From assembly GCF_022808175.1 (NCBI RefSeq), contig NZ_JALGBX010000007.1, forward strand, positions 288,860 through 352,859: 64,000 nt of DNA. The letters are read 5' to 3'. Position 1 is the stretch's first letter. Each line of letters opens with the position of its first letter. Source of the DNA: Streptomyces sp. AP-93. GTDB taxonomy: Bacteria; Actinomycetota; Actinomycetes; Streptomycetales; Streptomycetaceae. A program made the position numbers and the translations under genes. Of this stretch, positions 33,722 to 40,924 are shown one piece after another. Under the pieces are notes generated by a model, which worked only from the letters and a program-made list of their open reading frames with translations, did no database searches and was not told the origin of the DNA.

Positions 33722-35125
33722 TCAGCCGCGCGCGGGGGCGGGGGCGGGGGCGAGGGCGAGGGCGGGGGCGGGGGCGAGGGCGCGCGGCGCCGACAGCCCG
33801 AGGTGGTCGCGCAGCGTCGGGCCTTCGTAGTCGCGGCGGAACACCCCGCGCTCCTGGAGCAGCGGGACGACGGTGTCCGCGAAGGCGTCGAGCCCGCCGG
33901 GGGTCAGGTGCGGGACCAGGATGAAGCCGTCGGCCGCGTCCGCCTGGACCAGGGCGTCGATGCCCTGGGCGACGGTGAGGGGCGAGCCGACGAAGGACTG
34001 CCGCTCGGTCGTCTCGATCACCAGCTCCCGGATCGACAGACCCCCGGCGGCGGCCCGCTCCCGCCACTCGCGGGCCACGGCCACCGGATCCCGGTGCATG
34101 CGCACGCTCGCCCGGCCCAGCGCGATGGTGTTCTCCCCGGGCACCGGATCGACGTCCGGCAGCGGCCCGTCCGGGTCGTACCCCGACAGGTCCCGGTTCC
34201 ACACGTGTTCCAGGCGCTTGATCGCGGTCGCCCCGCTGACCTGCCGGAGCCGCACCTCGCGGGCCAGCTCCCGCGCCTCGGCGTCCGTGTCGCCGAGCAC
34301 GAAGGTCGCCGCCGGCAGGATCTTCAGCTCGTCGGGAGTGCGCCCGTACCGGCCCAGGCGCCCCTTGACGTCCGCGTAGAACGCGCGGCCCTCCTCCAGC
34401 GTGCCGTACCGCCCGAAGATGGCGTCCGCGGCGGCCGCCGCGAACTCCCGGCCCTCGTCCGAATCGCCCGCCTGGAAGATCACCGGCCGCCCCTGGGGGC
34501 TGCGCGGCACGTTGAAGTGCCCGGAGATGTCGAACTGCTCGCCCCGGTGGGCGAAGGCGCCGGGGCCCGCGTCCCGCAGGAACTCCCCGGAGACCGGGTC
34601 GGCGAGGATCTCGCCGCCGTCCCACGCGTCGAAGAGCTCGCGGGCGGTGTCCAGGAACTCCCGTGCCCGCTCGTAGCGTTCCTCGCGCGGCAGGAAGCCG
34701 CCCCGCCGGAAGTTCTCCCCGGTGAAGGCGTCCCACGAGGTGACCACGTTCCAGGCGGCCCGGCCCCCCGACAGATGGTCGAGGGAGGCGAACTGGCGGG
34801 CCACCTCGTACGGTTCGTTGAAGGTGGAGTTGATGGTGCCGGCCAGCCCGAGGTGCTCGGTGACGGCGGCGAGCGCCGCCAGCACGGTGAAGGTGTCGGG
34901 GCGGCCCACCACGTCCAGATCGTAGATCTCACCGCCCTGTTCGCGCAGGCGCAGGCCCTCGGCGAGGAACAGGAAGTCGAATTTCGCGCGCTCGGCGGTC
35001 CGCCCGAAATGGACGAAGGAATCGAAGTCGATCTGGCTCCCGGCGGCCGGGTCGCTCCACACGGTGGTGCTGTTGACCCCCGGGAAGTGCGCCGCGAGAT
35101 CGATCTGCTTGAGCGGCTTGCTCAT
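33722..35125 (-). CDS. NtaA/SnaA/DszA-type FMN-dependent monooxygenase
   Basis: A 467-residue LLM enzyme of the NtaA/SnaA/SoxA(DszA)/DmoA group. Family stretches seen are 'SQIDFDSFVHFGRTAERAKF', 'LAGTINSTFNEPYEVARQFA', 'RAAWNVVTSWDAFTGENFRRG' and 'PVIFQAGDSDEGREFAA'. Members cleave C-N or C-S bonds of compounds such as nitrilotriacetate, dibenzothiophene sulfone or dimethyl sulfide using FMNH2. The upstream sulfur-type leader favours a C-S substrate. The C-terminus is a repetitive 'ALAPAPALALAPAPAPARG' encoded by 6-bp GGGGGC/GAGGGC repeats (33727-33775). It lies 26 nt after the preceding LLM gene. Confidence 0.85.
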   Translation of the reverse strand: MSKPLKQIDLAAHFPGVNSTTVWSDPAAGSQIDFDSFVHFGRTAERAKFDFLFLAEGLRLREQGGEIYDLDVVGRPDTFTVLAALAAVTEHLGLAGTINSTFNEPYEVARQFASLDHLSGGRAAWNVVTSWDAFTGENFRRGGFLPREERYERAREFLDTARELFDAWDGGEILADPVSGEFLRDAGPGAFAHRGEQFDISGHFNVPRSPQGRPVIFQAGDSDEGREFAAAAADAIFGRYGTLEEGRAFYADVKGRLGRYGRTPDELKILPAATFVLGDTDAEARELAREVRLRQVSGATAIKRLEHVWNRDLSGYDPDGPLPDVDPVPGENTIALGRASVRMHRDPVAVAREWRERAAAGGLSIRELVIETTERQSFVGSPLTVAQGIDALVQADAADGFILVPHLTPGGLDAFADTVVPLLQERGVFRRDYEGPTLRDHLGLSAPRALAPAPALALAPAPAPARG

Positions 35126-35151
35126 GGCTGCTGTCGGTCCTTCCTGGGGGA

Positions 35152-36369
35152 TCAGGCGGCGGGGGAAGCTGCGGGTGAAGCGGTGGCGGCGGGAGCCGCC
35201 GGGGCGGCGGCGTACCGGCTCGCCGGGCGCGGCAGCCCCAGCAGACCGCGGAGCGAGGAGGCCTCGTAGGCCCGCCGGAACGCCCCGCGCCGCCGGAGCT
35301 CCGGGACCAGGCCGCGGGTGATCGCCGGCAGGTCGTGGGCGAGCACCCCCGGCCGCAGCCGGAAGCCGGTCAGCCCGGCCTCCCGCCACTCCAGCAGCAG
35401 GTCGGCGAGTTCCGCCGGAGTCCCCGCGAAGACGCGGGCGTCACTCGTGTACGGGGCCCCGTGCGCGGCGTCCAGCCGCTGGAGCCGTCGCTCCGCCGTC
35501 GCAGGCTTGTCGTCGAGGAAGACCGTCAGCTCGCCGAACAGGTGCGGGATGCCGGGGAGCGCGGCGACGGCGGCGCGGACCTCGCCGGCATCCCGCGCGG
35601 TCACGTAGCCGATGTCGGCCGACCGCGTGAGGAAGGGGTACACGGCGGCGTCGGAGGCCAGCGCGCTGACCGGGGGCAGGCCCTGGGGCGGCCTGGGGGT
35701 GATGGAGGGGCCCTTCACGCTGAAACGGGGGCCCTCGAAGTCGATGTGGTGCAGCTTGGTGCGGTCGATGAACCGTCCGGTGGCGGCGTCGCGGATCTCG
35801 GCGTCGTCCTCCCAGCTGTCCCACAGCCGCCGCACCACCTCGACGTGATCGGCGGCCTCCCCGTACAGCCCGGCCGGGTCCAGGGGCTCCGTGCGGCGCC
35901 CGAAGTGGCGTACCTCGTCCGGCCGTTCGGAGATCTGGATGCGCAGCCCCGCGCGCCCCCGGCTCACGTAGTCCAGGGTGGCGAGCGCCTTGGAGACGTG
36001 GAAGGGCTCGGTGTGGGTGGCCACCACGCTCGGCACCAGCCCGATGTGCCGGCTCAGCGGCGCCACCCGGGCGGCGACCAGCACCGCGTCGAGCCGGCCC
36101 CGCACGAGGTCGGTGCGGCCGTCGGGCCCCGCCGGATCGGTGGACTGCAGGCTCAGCGAGTCCTCGAAGGTGACGAAGTCCAGCAGCCCGGCCTCGGCCT
36201 CGGCGACGAGGGCGGCCCAGTAGGCGGCGGTGAACAACCGGTCGGCGTCCGCGCCCGGTTCGCGCCAGGCGGCGGGGTGCCAGCCCGCGCCGTCGAGGGC
36301 CACGGCGAGGTGGAGTGCGGGGGACGGAGCGGGGGCGGGAGCGGGGGAGGGGGAAGGGTGCACGGGCAT
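35152..36369 (-). CDS. LLM-class flavin monooxygenase (first gene of the leader-peptide operon)
   Basis: A 405-residue luciferase-like enzyme. It has 'LLDFVTFEDSLSLQS', 'APLSRHIGLVPSVVATHTEP' and 'YVSRGRAGLRIQISERPDEV', and a substrate-side insert about residues 160-215. Its relatives include NtaA/SnaA-like proteins of shorter length. The N-terminal 18 residues are Pro/Ala/Ser low complexity, encoded by repetitive GC-rich units. The ribosome-binding site AGGAGG is embedded in GATCAGGAGG at 36389-36380, which is complementary to sequence spanning the leader-peptide stop codon. Expression is thus probably coupled to translation of the 36-aa leader at 36448-36558. It is followed by two more LLM genes on the same transcript. 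Confidence 0.82.
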   Translation of the reverse strand: MPVHPSPSPAPAPAPSPALHLAVALDGAGWHPAAWREPGADADRLFTAAYWAALVAEAEAGLLDFVTFEDSLSLQSTDPAGPDGRTDLVRGRLDAVLVAARVAPLSRHIGLVPSVVATHTEPFHVSKALATLDYVSRGRAGLRIQISERPDEVRHFGRRTEPLDPAGLYGEAADHVEVVRRLWDSWEDDAEIRDAATGRFIDRTKLHHIDFEGPRFSVKGPSITPRPPQGLPPVSALASDAAVYPFLTRSADIGYVTARDAGEVRAAVAALPGIPHLFGELTVFLDDKPATAERRLQRLDAAHGAPYTSDARVFAGTPAELADLLLEWREAGLTGFRLRPGVLAHDLPAITRGLVPELRRRGAFRRAYEASSLRGLLGLPRPASRYAAAPAAPAATASPAASPAA

Positions 36370-36381
36370 GGCGGAACGGCC

Positions 36382-36453
36382 TCCTGATCGGGCGGCGCGG
36401 CGGCGAAGGACGGAGCAGCTCGCGGAACGCGGGTCGCGGAACGCTGATCAGGA
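36382..36453 (-). promoter_or_regulatory. Leader/SD pairing element (candidate attenuator)
   Basis: On the minus strand, TCCTGATC at 36453-36446 contains the leader peptide's TGA stop. It is perfectly complementary to GATCAGGA at 36389-36382, which contains the Shine-Dalgarno of the first LLM gene; one wobble and one G-C pair extend the helix to 10 bp. A ribosome stalled on or before the leader's Cys34 codon would cover the upstream strand and free the SD. The pairing is seen in sequence; the mechanism is inference. Confidence 0.5.
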
Positions 36454-36558
36454 AGGACAGAGGGAGCCGGCGACGCGCAGGAGGTCGATGTGCACGCGGC
36501 CGTGCAGACGGACGGCGCGGCGCGGGACGAGCGCGTCACCGGCGGTTCGTACGGTCAT
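36448..36558 (-). CDS. Cys-containing leader peptide of the triple-LLM operon
   Basis: A 36-codon ORF (MTVRTAGDALVP ... 'RLHGRVHIDLLRVAGSLC' ... PS) 78 nt upstream of the first LLM gene. Its 'RxH(I/V)DLLRV' core and near-terminal Cys match the putative leader peptides that precede sulfate, cysteine and sulfonate genes in Streptomyces and relatives. The ATG at 36558 has a purine-rich AAAGGGGGTG upstream. A promoter at 36602-36630 would place the transcript start about 38 nt before it. Stop-codon sequence pairs with the downstream SD. It is too short for ordinary gene calling. I infer that it senses cysteinyl-tRNA or sulfur supply. Confidence 0.75.
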   Translation of the reverse strand: MTVRTAGDALVPRRAVRLHGRVHIDLLRVAGSLCPS

Positions 36559-36601
36559 GCCGGGCCACCCCCTTTCACCTCGTGCTCCGGTCGTCCTTCC
36601 G

Positions 36602-36630
36602 ACGCTAGATCAGCGGGAACCGGGCCACAA
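36602..36630 (-). promoter_or_regulatory. Promoter of the leader-peptide/LLM operon
   Basis: On the minus strand TTGTGG (36630-36625) and TAGCGT (36607-36602) are separated by 17 bp, matching the HrdB-type pattern TTGnnn-17-TAGnnT. The predicted start is near 36595, giving a 5' leader of about 38 nt before the leader-peptide ATG. The promoter lies just downstream of the convergent end of the GNAT gene. Confidence 0.5.
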
Positions 36631-36651
36631 CGGAGGGAAGGCCAATCCGTG

Positions 36652-37359
36652 TTAAGCCTTCGTGTCGGGCGTGCGAAGCCCGATGAAGACCGGCTCGCGG
36701 CGCAGGGTGAACCCCATCGAGAGGTACAGGCCGACGGCCGAGGTGTTCTCCGCCGCGGCGTGCAGGAAGGCGGTGTCCCCGCGCTCCTCCACGGCGGCCA
36801 CGACCGCGCGGATCAACCGCCCGGCGAGCCCCTCGCCCCGGTGATCGGGGTGGGTGCACACGGCGCTGATCTCCGACCAGCCCGGCGGCCGCATCCGCTC
36901 GCCCGACATCGCGACGAGCCGGCCGCCGCGGCGGATCCCGAGGTACGTGCCCAGCTCTACGGTGCGCTCCCCGAACGGGCCGGGCCGGGTCAGCTCGACC
37001 AGTTCCAGCATCTCGGGCACGTCGGCGGGCCCCAGCAGGACCGCCTCCGGTTCCTCCTTGCCGCGGACCGCACTGCCGTCCAACTGCACGCCCGGTATCG
37101 ACATCAGGGTCTCCCAGCCCGCGGGCGGGGTCGGCAGCCCGGTCACCCAGACCTCCTGACCGGGGCCGGCGAGCTCAGCCAGATCCGCCCAGGCCCGCGG
37201 GTCCTCCGGGTCGGCGAGCGCGGCGAAGGGCGATACACCGGCCTGGTAACGGGCGGCGAGTCCGGCCGGCCCGGTCTCGGCGAAGGCACGGTGCGGGCCG
37301 TCGAGCGCGGCCCAGACGGGATTGTCGAGGACAGCGCCGGGCCGGGACTCACGGGACAT
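36652..37359 (-). CDS. GNAT-family N-acetyltransferase
   Basis: A 235-residue protein. The C-terminal half is a GNAT/FR47-like domain: 'AVCTHPDHRGEGLAGRLIRAV' contains the acetyl-CoA pyrophosphate-binding R/Q-x-x-G-x-G/A loop, followed by 'FLHAAAENTSAVGLYLSMGF'. The N-terminal half (1-105) is less conserved and probably substrate-specific. Acceptor substrate unknown; in this class it may be an amino group on a small molecule or protein. It is transcribed away from leader peptide 2, so its promoter shares the 121-nt region 37360-37480. It is not obviously part of either sulfur-type unit. Confidence 0.8.
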   Translation of the reverse strand: MSRESRPGAVLDNPVWAALDGPHRAFAETGPAGLAARYQAGVSPFAALADPEDPRAWADLAELAGPGQEVWVTGLPTPPAGWETLMSIPGVQLDGSAVRGKEEPEAVLLGPADVPEMLELVELTRPGPFGERTVELGTYLGIRRGGRLVAMSGERMRPPGWSEISAVCTHPDHRGEGLAGRLIRAVVAAVEERGDTAFLHAAAENTSAVGLYLSMGFTLRREPVFIGLRTPDTKA

Positions 37360-37407
37360 GGGAGGAAGCTTCCTTCACTGGGGGAGCAGGCACTCGTGCA
37401 GGCGGTC

Positions 37408-37436
37408 TTGACGGCCCCTGGCGGTGCCGTGAGACT
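37408..37436 (+). promoter_or_regulatory. Promoter of leader peptide 2
   Basis: TTGACG at 37408-37413 and GAGACT at 37431-37436 are separated by 17 bp, giving a start near 37443 and a 5' leader of about 38 nt, the same length as for leader peptide 1. The -10 is one base from TAGACT. Confidence 0.45.
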
Positions 37437-37480
37437 GCGAACGCCAGCCTAATGCGGGCCGCGGACAGGAAGGGGGCCCG

Positions 37481-37597
37481 GTGGACCAGCTCACCACGCC
37501 ATCCGCCGCCACCACCCCGCTGCGCCGCTCCTGGCTCACCCGCCGGCTGCACATAGATCTCCTCCGCGTCTGCAGTGCGACGGCCCCGGCCTCCTGA
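37481..37597 (+). CDS. Cys-containing leader peptide of the CPHC-protein gene
   Basis: A 38-codon ORF starting at GTG 37481 with AGGAAGGGGG upstream and ending at TGA 37597. The C-terminal half reads 'RRLHIDLLRVCSATAPAS', which has the same core as leader peptide 1 and the Streptomyces sulfur-type leaders, with Cys31. The stop codon sits inside a perfect hairpin GGCCTC-CT-GAGGCC (37588-37601). CTCCT just before the stop can pair with AGGAG of the next gene's SD. The next gene starts 65 nt later. Two leaders of this class 0.9 kb apart but on opposite strands is unusual. Confidence 0.78.
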   Translation: MDQLTTPSAATTPLRRSWLTRRLHIDLLRVCSATAPAS

Positions 37598-37662
37598 GGC
37601 CCCGCCGCACACCCACGCACGCAGTACGCACGCACGCGCACAGGCACGCACCGAGGAGAGCC

Positions 37663-38112
37663 ATGCCCCAGACCCACGTCCAGACCCCTGCCCAGAACCG
37701 TGCCCCGGCCCCGGCCCCTGCCCAGCCGCCCACATCCGCGCTCGCCCGCCCCCGGCCGCCCAAGGTCCTCCGGGGCCGCATCGGGACCGGGTTCTCGCCC
37801 GAACCGCACCGGTACCGGGTCTACGTCGCCGCCGACGACTGTCCGCACTGCCTCGGCGTCACCGCCGCCTTCGCCGACCTGGGCCTCCGGGACACCGTGG
37901 CCCTGACCGTCCTGCGGCCCGGCTCCGACCCCGGAGGGCACGACGCGCTCCGCCGGGCCTACGAGGCCGCCGGGCACGGCCACGACGGCACGCTCACCGT
38001 CCCCGCCCTCTGCGACGGCTGGAGCGGCCGGGTGGTCTCCAACCACGCTCCGGACATCCTGGAAGACCTGCGTAGGCTGAGCGTGCACCCGGCCTTCCGC
38101 CCGGCCCCGTAG
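37663..38112 (+). CDS. Thioredoxin-fold protein with CPHC motif (glutathionyl-hydroquinone-reductase-like N-domain)
   Basis: A 149-residue protein. After a 30-residue Pro/Ala-rich N-terminus it reads 'GFSPEPHRYRVYVAADDCPHC' (shown here in part), with Cys60 and Cys63 as a CxxC pair. It ends 'LTVPALCDGWSGRVVSNHAPDIL', resembling the end of the N-terminal thioredoxin domain of Xi-class GST/EcM4-like enzymes ('TVPVLWD...N.SSEI'). Those proteins are about 320 residues; here the C-terminal helical domain is absent. Actinobacteria use mycothiol, so a thiol-disulfide or mycothiol-dependent role is possible. It is controlled by the sulfur-type leader peptide at 37481. GAGGAGAG ribosome-binding site. 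Confidence 0.65.
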   Translation: MPQTHVQTPAQNRAPAPAPAQPPTSALARPRPPKVLRGRIGTGFSPEPHRYRVYVAADDCPHCLGVTAAFADLGLRDTVALTVLRPGSDPGGHDALRRAYEAAGHGHDGTLTVPALCDGWSGRVVSNHAPDILEDLRRLSVHPAFRPAP

Positions 38113-38161
38113 AGCGGCCGAAGGGCGCCCGCGGCGCATTCGGAGGGCATGCGGGGCCCTC

Positions 38162-38216
38162 GCGCAACGAATCGCCGCGTACGCCCGCCCCTACGCAACG
38201 AATCGATGCGTGACGC
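38162..38216. promoter_or_regulatory. CGCAACGAATCG direct repeats upstream of davA
   Basis: CGCAACGAATCG occurs at 38163-38174 and again at 38194-38205, the second inside a dyad (ACGCA ... TGCGT), with a related GCGCAAC shortly after. GCGCAACGA is shared with 30311-30319 in front of the amino-acid permease. It lies 83-137 nt before the davA start, consistent with an Lrp/AsnC-type operator. The rest of 38113-38298 shows no gene. Confidence 0.45.
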
Positions 38217-38298
38217 GCAACAGTCACGCCTTGTCCCGGTCGAACGCGCGAACGTACCGTTTAAGGACCCCCACCCCTCCTGCCACAGAGGTACGCCC

Positions 38299-39099
38299 AT
38301 GCCCCCGCTGCGCACCGCCCTCCTCCAGAGCTCCGGACGGCTCGGCGACACCGCCGACAACCTGAAGGCGCTCGAAGAGGCCGCGACGCGCGCCGCACAG
38401 GCGGGGGCCGGGCTCCTCGTGACCTCGGAGATGTTCCTGACCGGCTACGCGCTGGAGATCGAGGACATCGCCCGGCTCGCCGAACCGGCCGACGGCATGT
38501 CCGCCCGCGCCATCGGCGAGATCGCCCGCCGCCACGGGCTGGCCGTGCTCTACGGCTACCCCGAGCGGGACGGCGACGCCGTCTACAACGCGGCGCAGCT
38601 CGTCGGCCCCGACGGGGAACGGCTCGCGAACTACCGCAAGACCCACCTCTTCGGCTGCTTCGAGCAGGCGGCCTTCACCCCCGGCGACACCCCGGTGGTC
38701 CAGGCGGACCTCGGCGGCCTCCGCGTAGGCGTCATGATCTGCTACGACGTGGAGTTCCCCGAGAACGTCCGGGCGCACGCGCTCGCCGGCACCGACCTCC
38801 TCCTGGTGCCGACCGCGCAGATGCACCCCTTCCAGTTCGTCGCCGAACAGCTGGTCCCCGTACGGGCCTTCGAGAACCAGATGTACATCGCGTACGTCAA
38901 CCGCACCGGCCCGGAGGGTGAGTTCGAGTTCGTCGGCCTCAGTTGCCTGGCGAGCCCCGACGGGGTCACCCGGACCCGGGCCGGCCGCGGCGAGGAGCTG
39001 GTGTTCGGCGAGGCCGACCCCGAACTGCTGCGCGTCTCGCGCGAGACCAACCCGTACCTGCGCGACCGGCGCCCGGGCCTGTACGCCTCGCTCGTCTGA
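38299..39099 (+). CDS. davA: Nitrilase-superfamily amidase, 5-aminopentanamidase-like
   Basis: A 266-residue carbon-nitrogen hydrolase. The catalytic triad is Glu44 ('SEMFLTGY'), Lys114 ('YRKTHLFG') and Cys148 ('MICYDVEFPEN'). Long stretches such as 'IVYGYPER/VLYGYPERDGDAVYN', 'ANYRKTHLFG' and 'CYDVEFPEN' match my memory of Pseudomonas DavA (5-aminovaleramide amidase) closely. DavA hydrolyses the amide made by lysine 2-monooxygenase to 5-aminovalerate. The neighbouring gene encodes a DavB-like enzyme 63 nt downstream, which strengthens the call. ATG at 38299, after CACAGAGG. A related amide from another amino acid is the main alternative. Confidence 0.8.
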   Translation: MPPLRTALLQSSGRLGDTADNLKALEEAATRAAQAGAGLLVTSEMFLTGYALEIEDIARLAEPADGMSARAIGEIARRHGLAVLYGYPERDGDAVYNAAQLVGPDGERLANYRKTHLFGCFEQAAFTPGDTPVVQADLGGLRVGVMICYDVEFPENVRAHALAGTDLLLVPTAQMHPFQFVAEQLVPVRAFENQMYIAYVNRTGPEGEFEFVGLSCLASPDGVTRTRAGRGEELVFGEADPELLRVSRETNPYLRDRRPGLYASLV

Positions 39100-39162
39100 C
39101 CGCGGTCACACCCCCCCGGCTTGCCCTTCCCCCCTGCCCCACCCCGCTAGGAGTCGTACCCC

Positions 39163-40860
39163 ATGACGTCCACGGTGCCCACCACCGCCGTCCCGCACAC
39201 CGACGGCTCGATGCCGATCACGATGTTCGGCCCGGACTTCCCCTACGCGTACGACGACTTCCTCGCCCACCCGGCGGGCCTCGGGCAGATACCGGCGACC
39301 GAGCACGGCACGGAGGTCGCCGTCATTGGCGGCGGGCTGTCCGGCATCATCTCCGCGTACGAGCTGATGAAGATGGGCCTCAAGCCCGTCGTCTACGAGG
39401 CCGACCAGATCGGCGGCCGGCTGCGCACGGTGGGCTTCGAGGGCGCGGGCACCGAGGAGCTGACCGCGGAGATGGGCGCCATGCGCTTCCCGCCGTCCTC
39501 CACGGCCCTCCAGCACTACATCGACCTCGTGGGCCTGGTCACCGAGCCCTTCCCGAACCCGCTCGCCGAGGCCACCCCCTCGACGGTGGTCGACCTCAAG
39601 GGCGAGACCCACTACGCCGAGACCATCGCCGACCTCCCGCAGGTCTACCGCGACGTGTCCGCCGCGTGGAACGCCTGCCTGGACGAGGGCGCCGACTTCT
39701 CCGACATGAACACCGCGATGCGCGAGCGGGACGTCCCGCGCATCCGGGAGATCTGGGCGAAGCTCGTCGAGAAGCTCGACGACGAGACCTTCTACGGGTT
39801 CCTCTGCAAGTCCGAGGCCTTCAAGTCCTTCCGCAAGCGCGAGATCTTCGGCCAGGTCGGCTTCGGCACGGGCGGCTGGGACACCGACTTCCCGAACTCG
39901 ATCCTCGAGATCCTGCGCGTCGTCTACACCGAGGCCGACGACCACCACCGCGGCATCGTGGGCGGCTCGCAGCAGCTCCCGCTGCGCATGTGGGACCGCG
40001 AGCCCGAGAAGATCGTGCACTGGGCGCAGGGCACCTCCCTCTCCTCCCTGCACGGGGGCGCCCCGCGCCCGGCGGTCACCCGCCTGCACCGCACGGCGGG
40101 CAACCGCATCACGGTGACGGACGCCACGGGCGACATCCGCACGTACCGCGCCGCGATCTTCACGGCCCAGTCGTGGATGCTGCTCTCGAAGATCGCGTGC
40201 GACGACACGCTCTTCCCGATCGACCACTGGACGGCGATCGAGCGCACCCACTACATGGAGTCCTCGAAGCTCTTCATCCCGGTCGACCGCCCCTTCTGGC
40301 TGGACAAGGACGAGGAGACGGGCCGCGACGTCATGTCGATGACCCTCACCGACCGCATGACCCGCGGCACGTACCTCCTGGACAACGGCCCGGACAAGCC
40401 GGCCGTCATCTGCCTCTCCTACACCTGGTGCGACGACAGCCTGAAGTGGCTGCCGCTGTCCGCGAACGAGCGGATGGAGGTCATGCTGAAGTCCCTCGGC
40501 GAGATCTACCCGAAGGTCGACATCCGCCGCCACATCATCGGCAACCCGGTGACCGTGTCCTGGGAGAACGAGCCCTACTTCATGGGCGCGTTCAAGGCCA
40601 ACCTGCCGGGCCACTACCGCTACCAGCGCCGCTTGTTCACCCACTTCATGCAGGACCGCCTCCCCGAGGACAAGCGCGGCATCTTCCTCGCGGGCGACGA
40701 CATCTCCTGGACGGCGGGCTGGGCGGAGGGCGCGGTCCAGACGGCGCTGAACGCCGTCTGGGGCGTCATGCACCACCTCGGCGGCTCCACGGACTCCACG
40801 AACCCCGGCCCGGGCGACGTCTACGACGAGATAGCCCCGGTCGAACTCCCGGAGGACTGA
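39163..40860 (+). CDS. davB: L-lysine 2-monooxygenase-like FAD enzyme (DavB)
   Basis: A 565-residue flavin amine oxidase-fold monooxygenase. The FAD dinucleotide motif is 'VAVIGGGLSGIISAYEL' (GxGxxG at 56-61). The segments 'MFGPDFPYAYDDFLAHPAGLG' (split by length), 'FGQVGFGTGGWDTDFPNS', 'SMTLTDRMTRGTYLLDNG' and 'GPGDVYDEI' closely recall Pseudomonas DavB. That enzyme decarboxylates and oxygenates L-lysine to 5-aminovaleramide with O2. Tryptophan 2-monooxygenase (IaaM) is a relative, but the partner amidase is DavA-like, not IaaH-like. AGGAG ribosome-binding site 11 nt before the ATG. The later glutarate-pathway genes (davT, davD) are not in this window. Confidence 0.82.
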   Translation: MTSTVPTTAVPHTDGSMPITMFGPDFPYAYDDFLAHPAGLGQIPATEHGTEVAVIGGGLSGIISAYELMKMGLKPVVYEADQIGGRLRTVGFEGAGTEELTAEMGAMRFPPSSTALQHYIDLVGLVTEPFPNPLAEATPSTVVDLKGETHYAETIADLPQVYRDVSAAWNACLDEGADFSDMNTAMRERDVPRIREIWAKLVEKLDDETFYGFLCKSEAFKSFRKREIFGQVGFGTGGWDTDFPNSILEILRVVYTEADDHHRGIVGGSQQLPLRMWDREPEKIVHWAQGTSLSSLHGGAPRPAVTRLHRTAGNRITVTDATGDIRTYRAAIFTAQSWMLLSKIACDDTLFPIDHWTAIERTHYMESSKLFIPVDRPFWLDKDEETGRDVMSMTLTDRMTRGTYLLDNGPDKPAVICLSYTWCDDSLKWLPLSANERMEVMLKSLGEIYPKVDIRRHIIGNPVTVSWENEPYFMGAFKANLPGHYRYQRRLFTHFMQDRLPEDKRGIFLAGDDISWTAGWAEGAVQTALNAVWGVMHHLGGSTDSTNPGPGDVYDEIAPVELPED

Positions 40861-40881
40861 CCCTCCCGGGACCCCCTGACG

Positions 40882-40921
40882 CGGGCCGCCACCCGCGCGC
40901 GCGAGCGCGGGCGGCGGCCCG
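40882..40921. terminator. Hairpin after davB, shared with a convergent gene
   Basis: A 17-bp stem with one mismatch (CGGGCCGCC... paired with ...GGCGGCCCG) starts 21 nt after the davB stop. It lies just before the stop of the oppositely oriented zinc-ribbon gene. Confidence 0.7.
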
Positions 40922-40924
40922 TAC

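Noticed and set aside
39163..40860. Tryptophan 2-monooxygenase of the auxin (IAM) pathway
   Set aside because: Related, but the sequence and the DavA-like partner fit lysine monooxygenase better than IaaM/IaaH.
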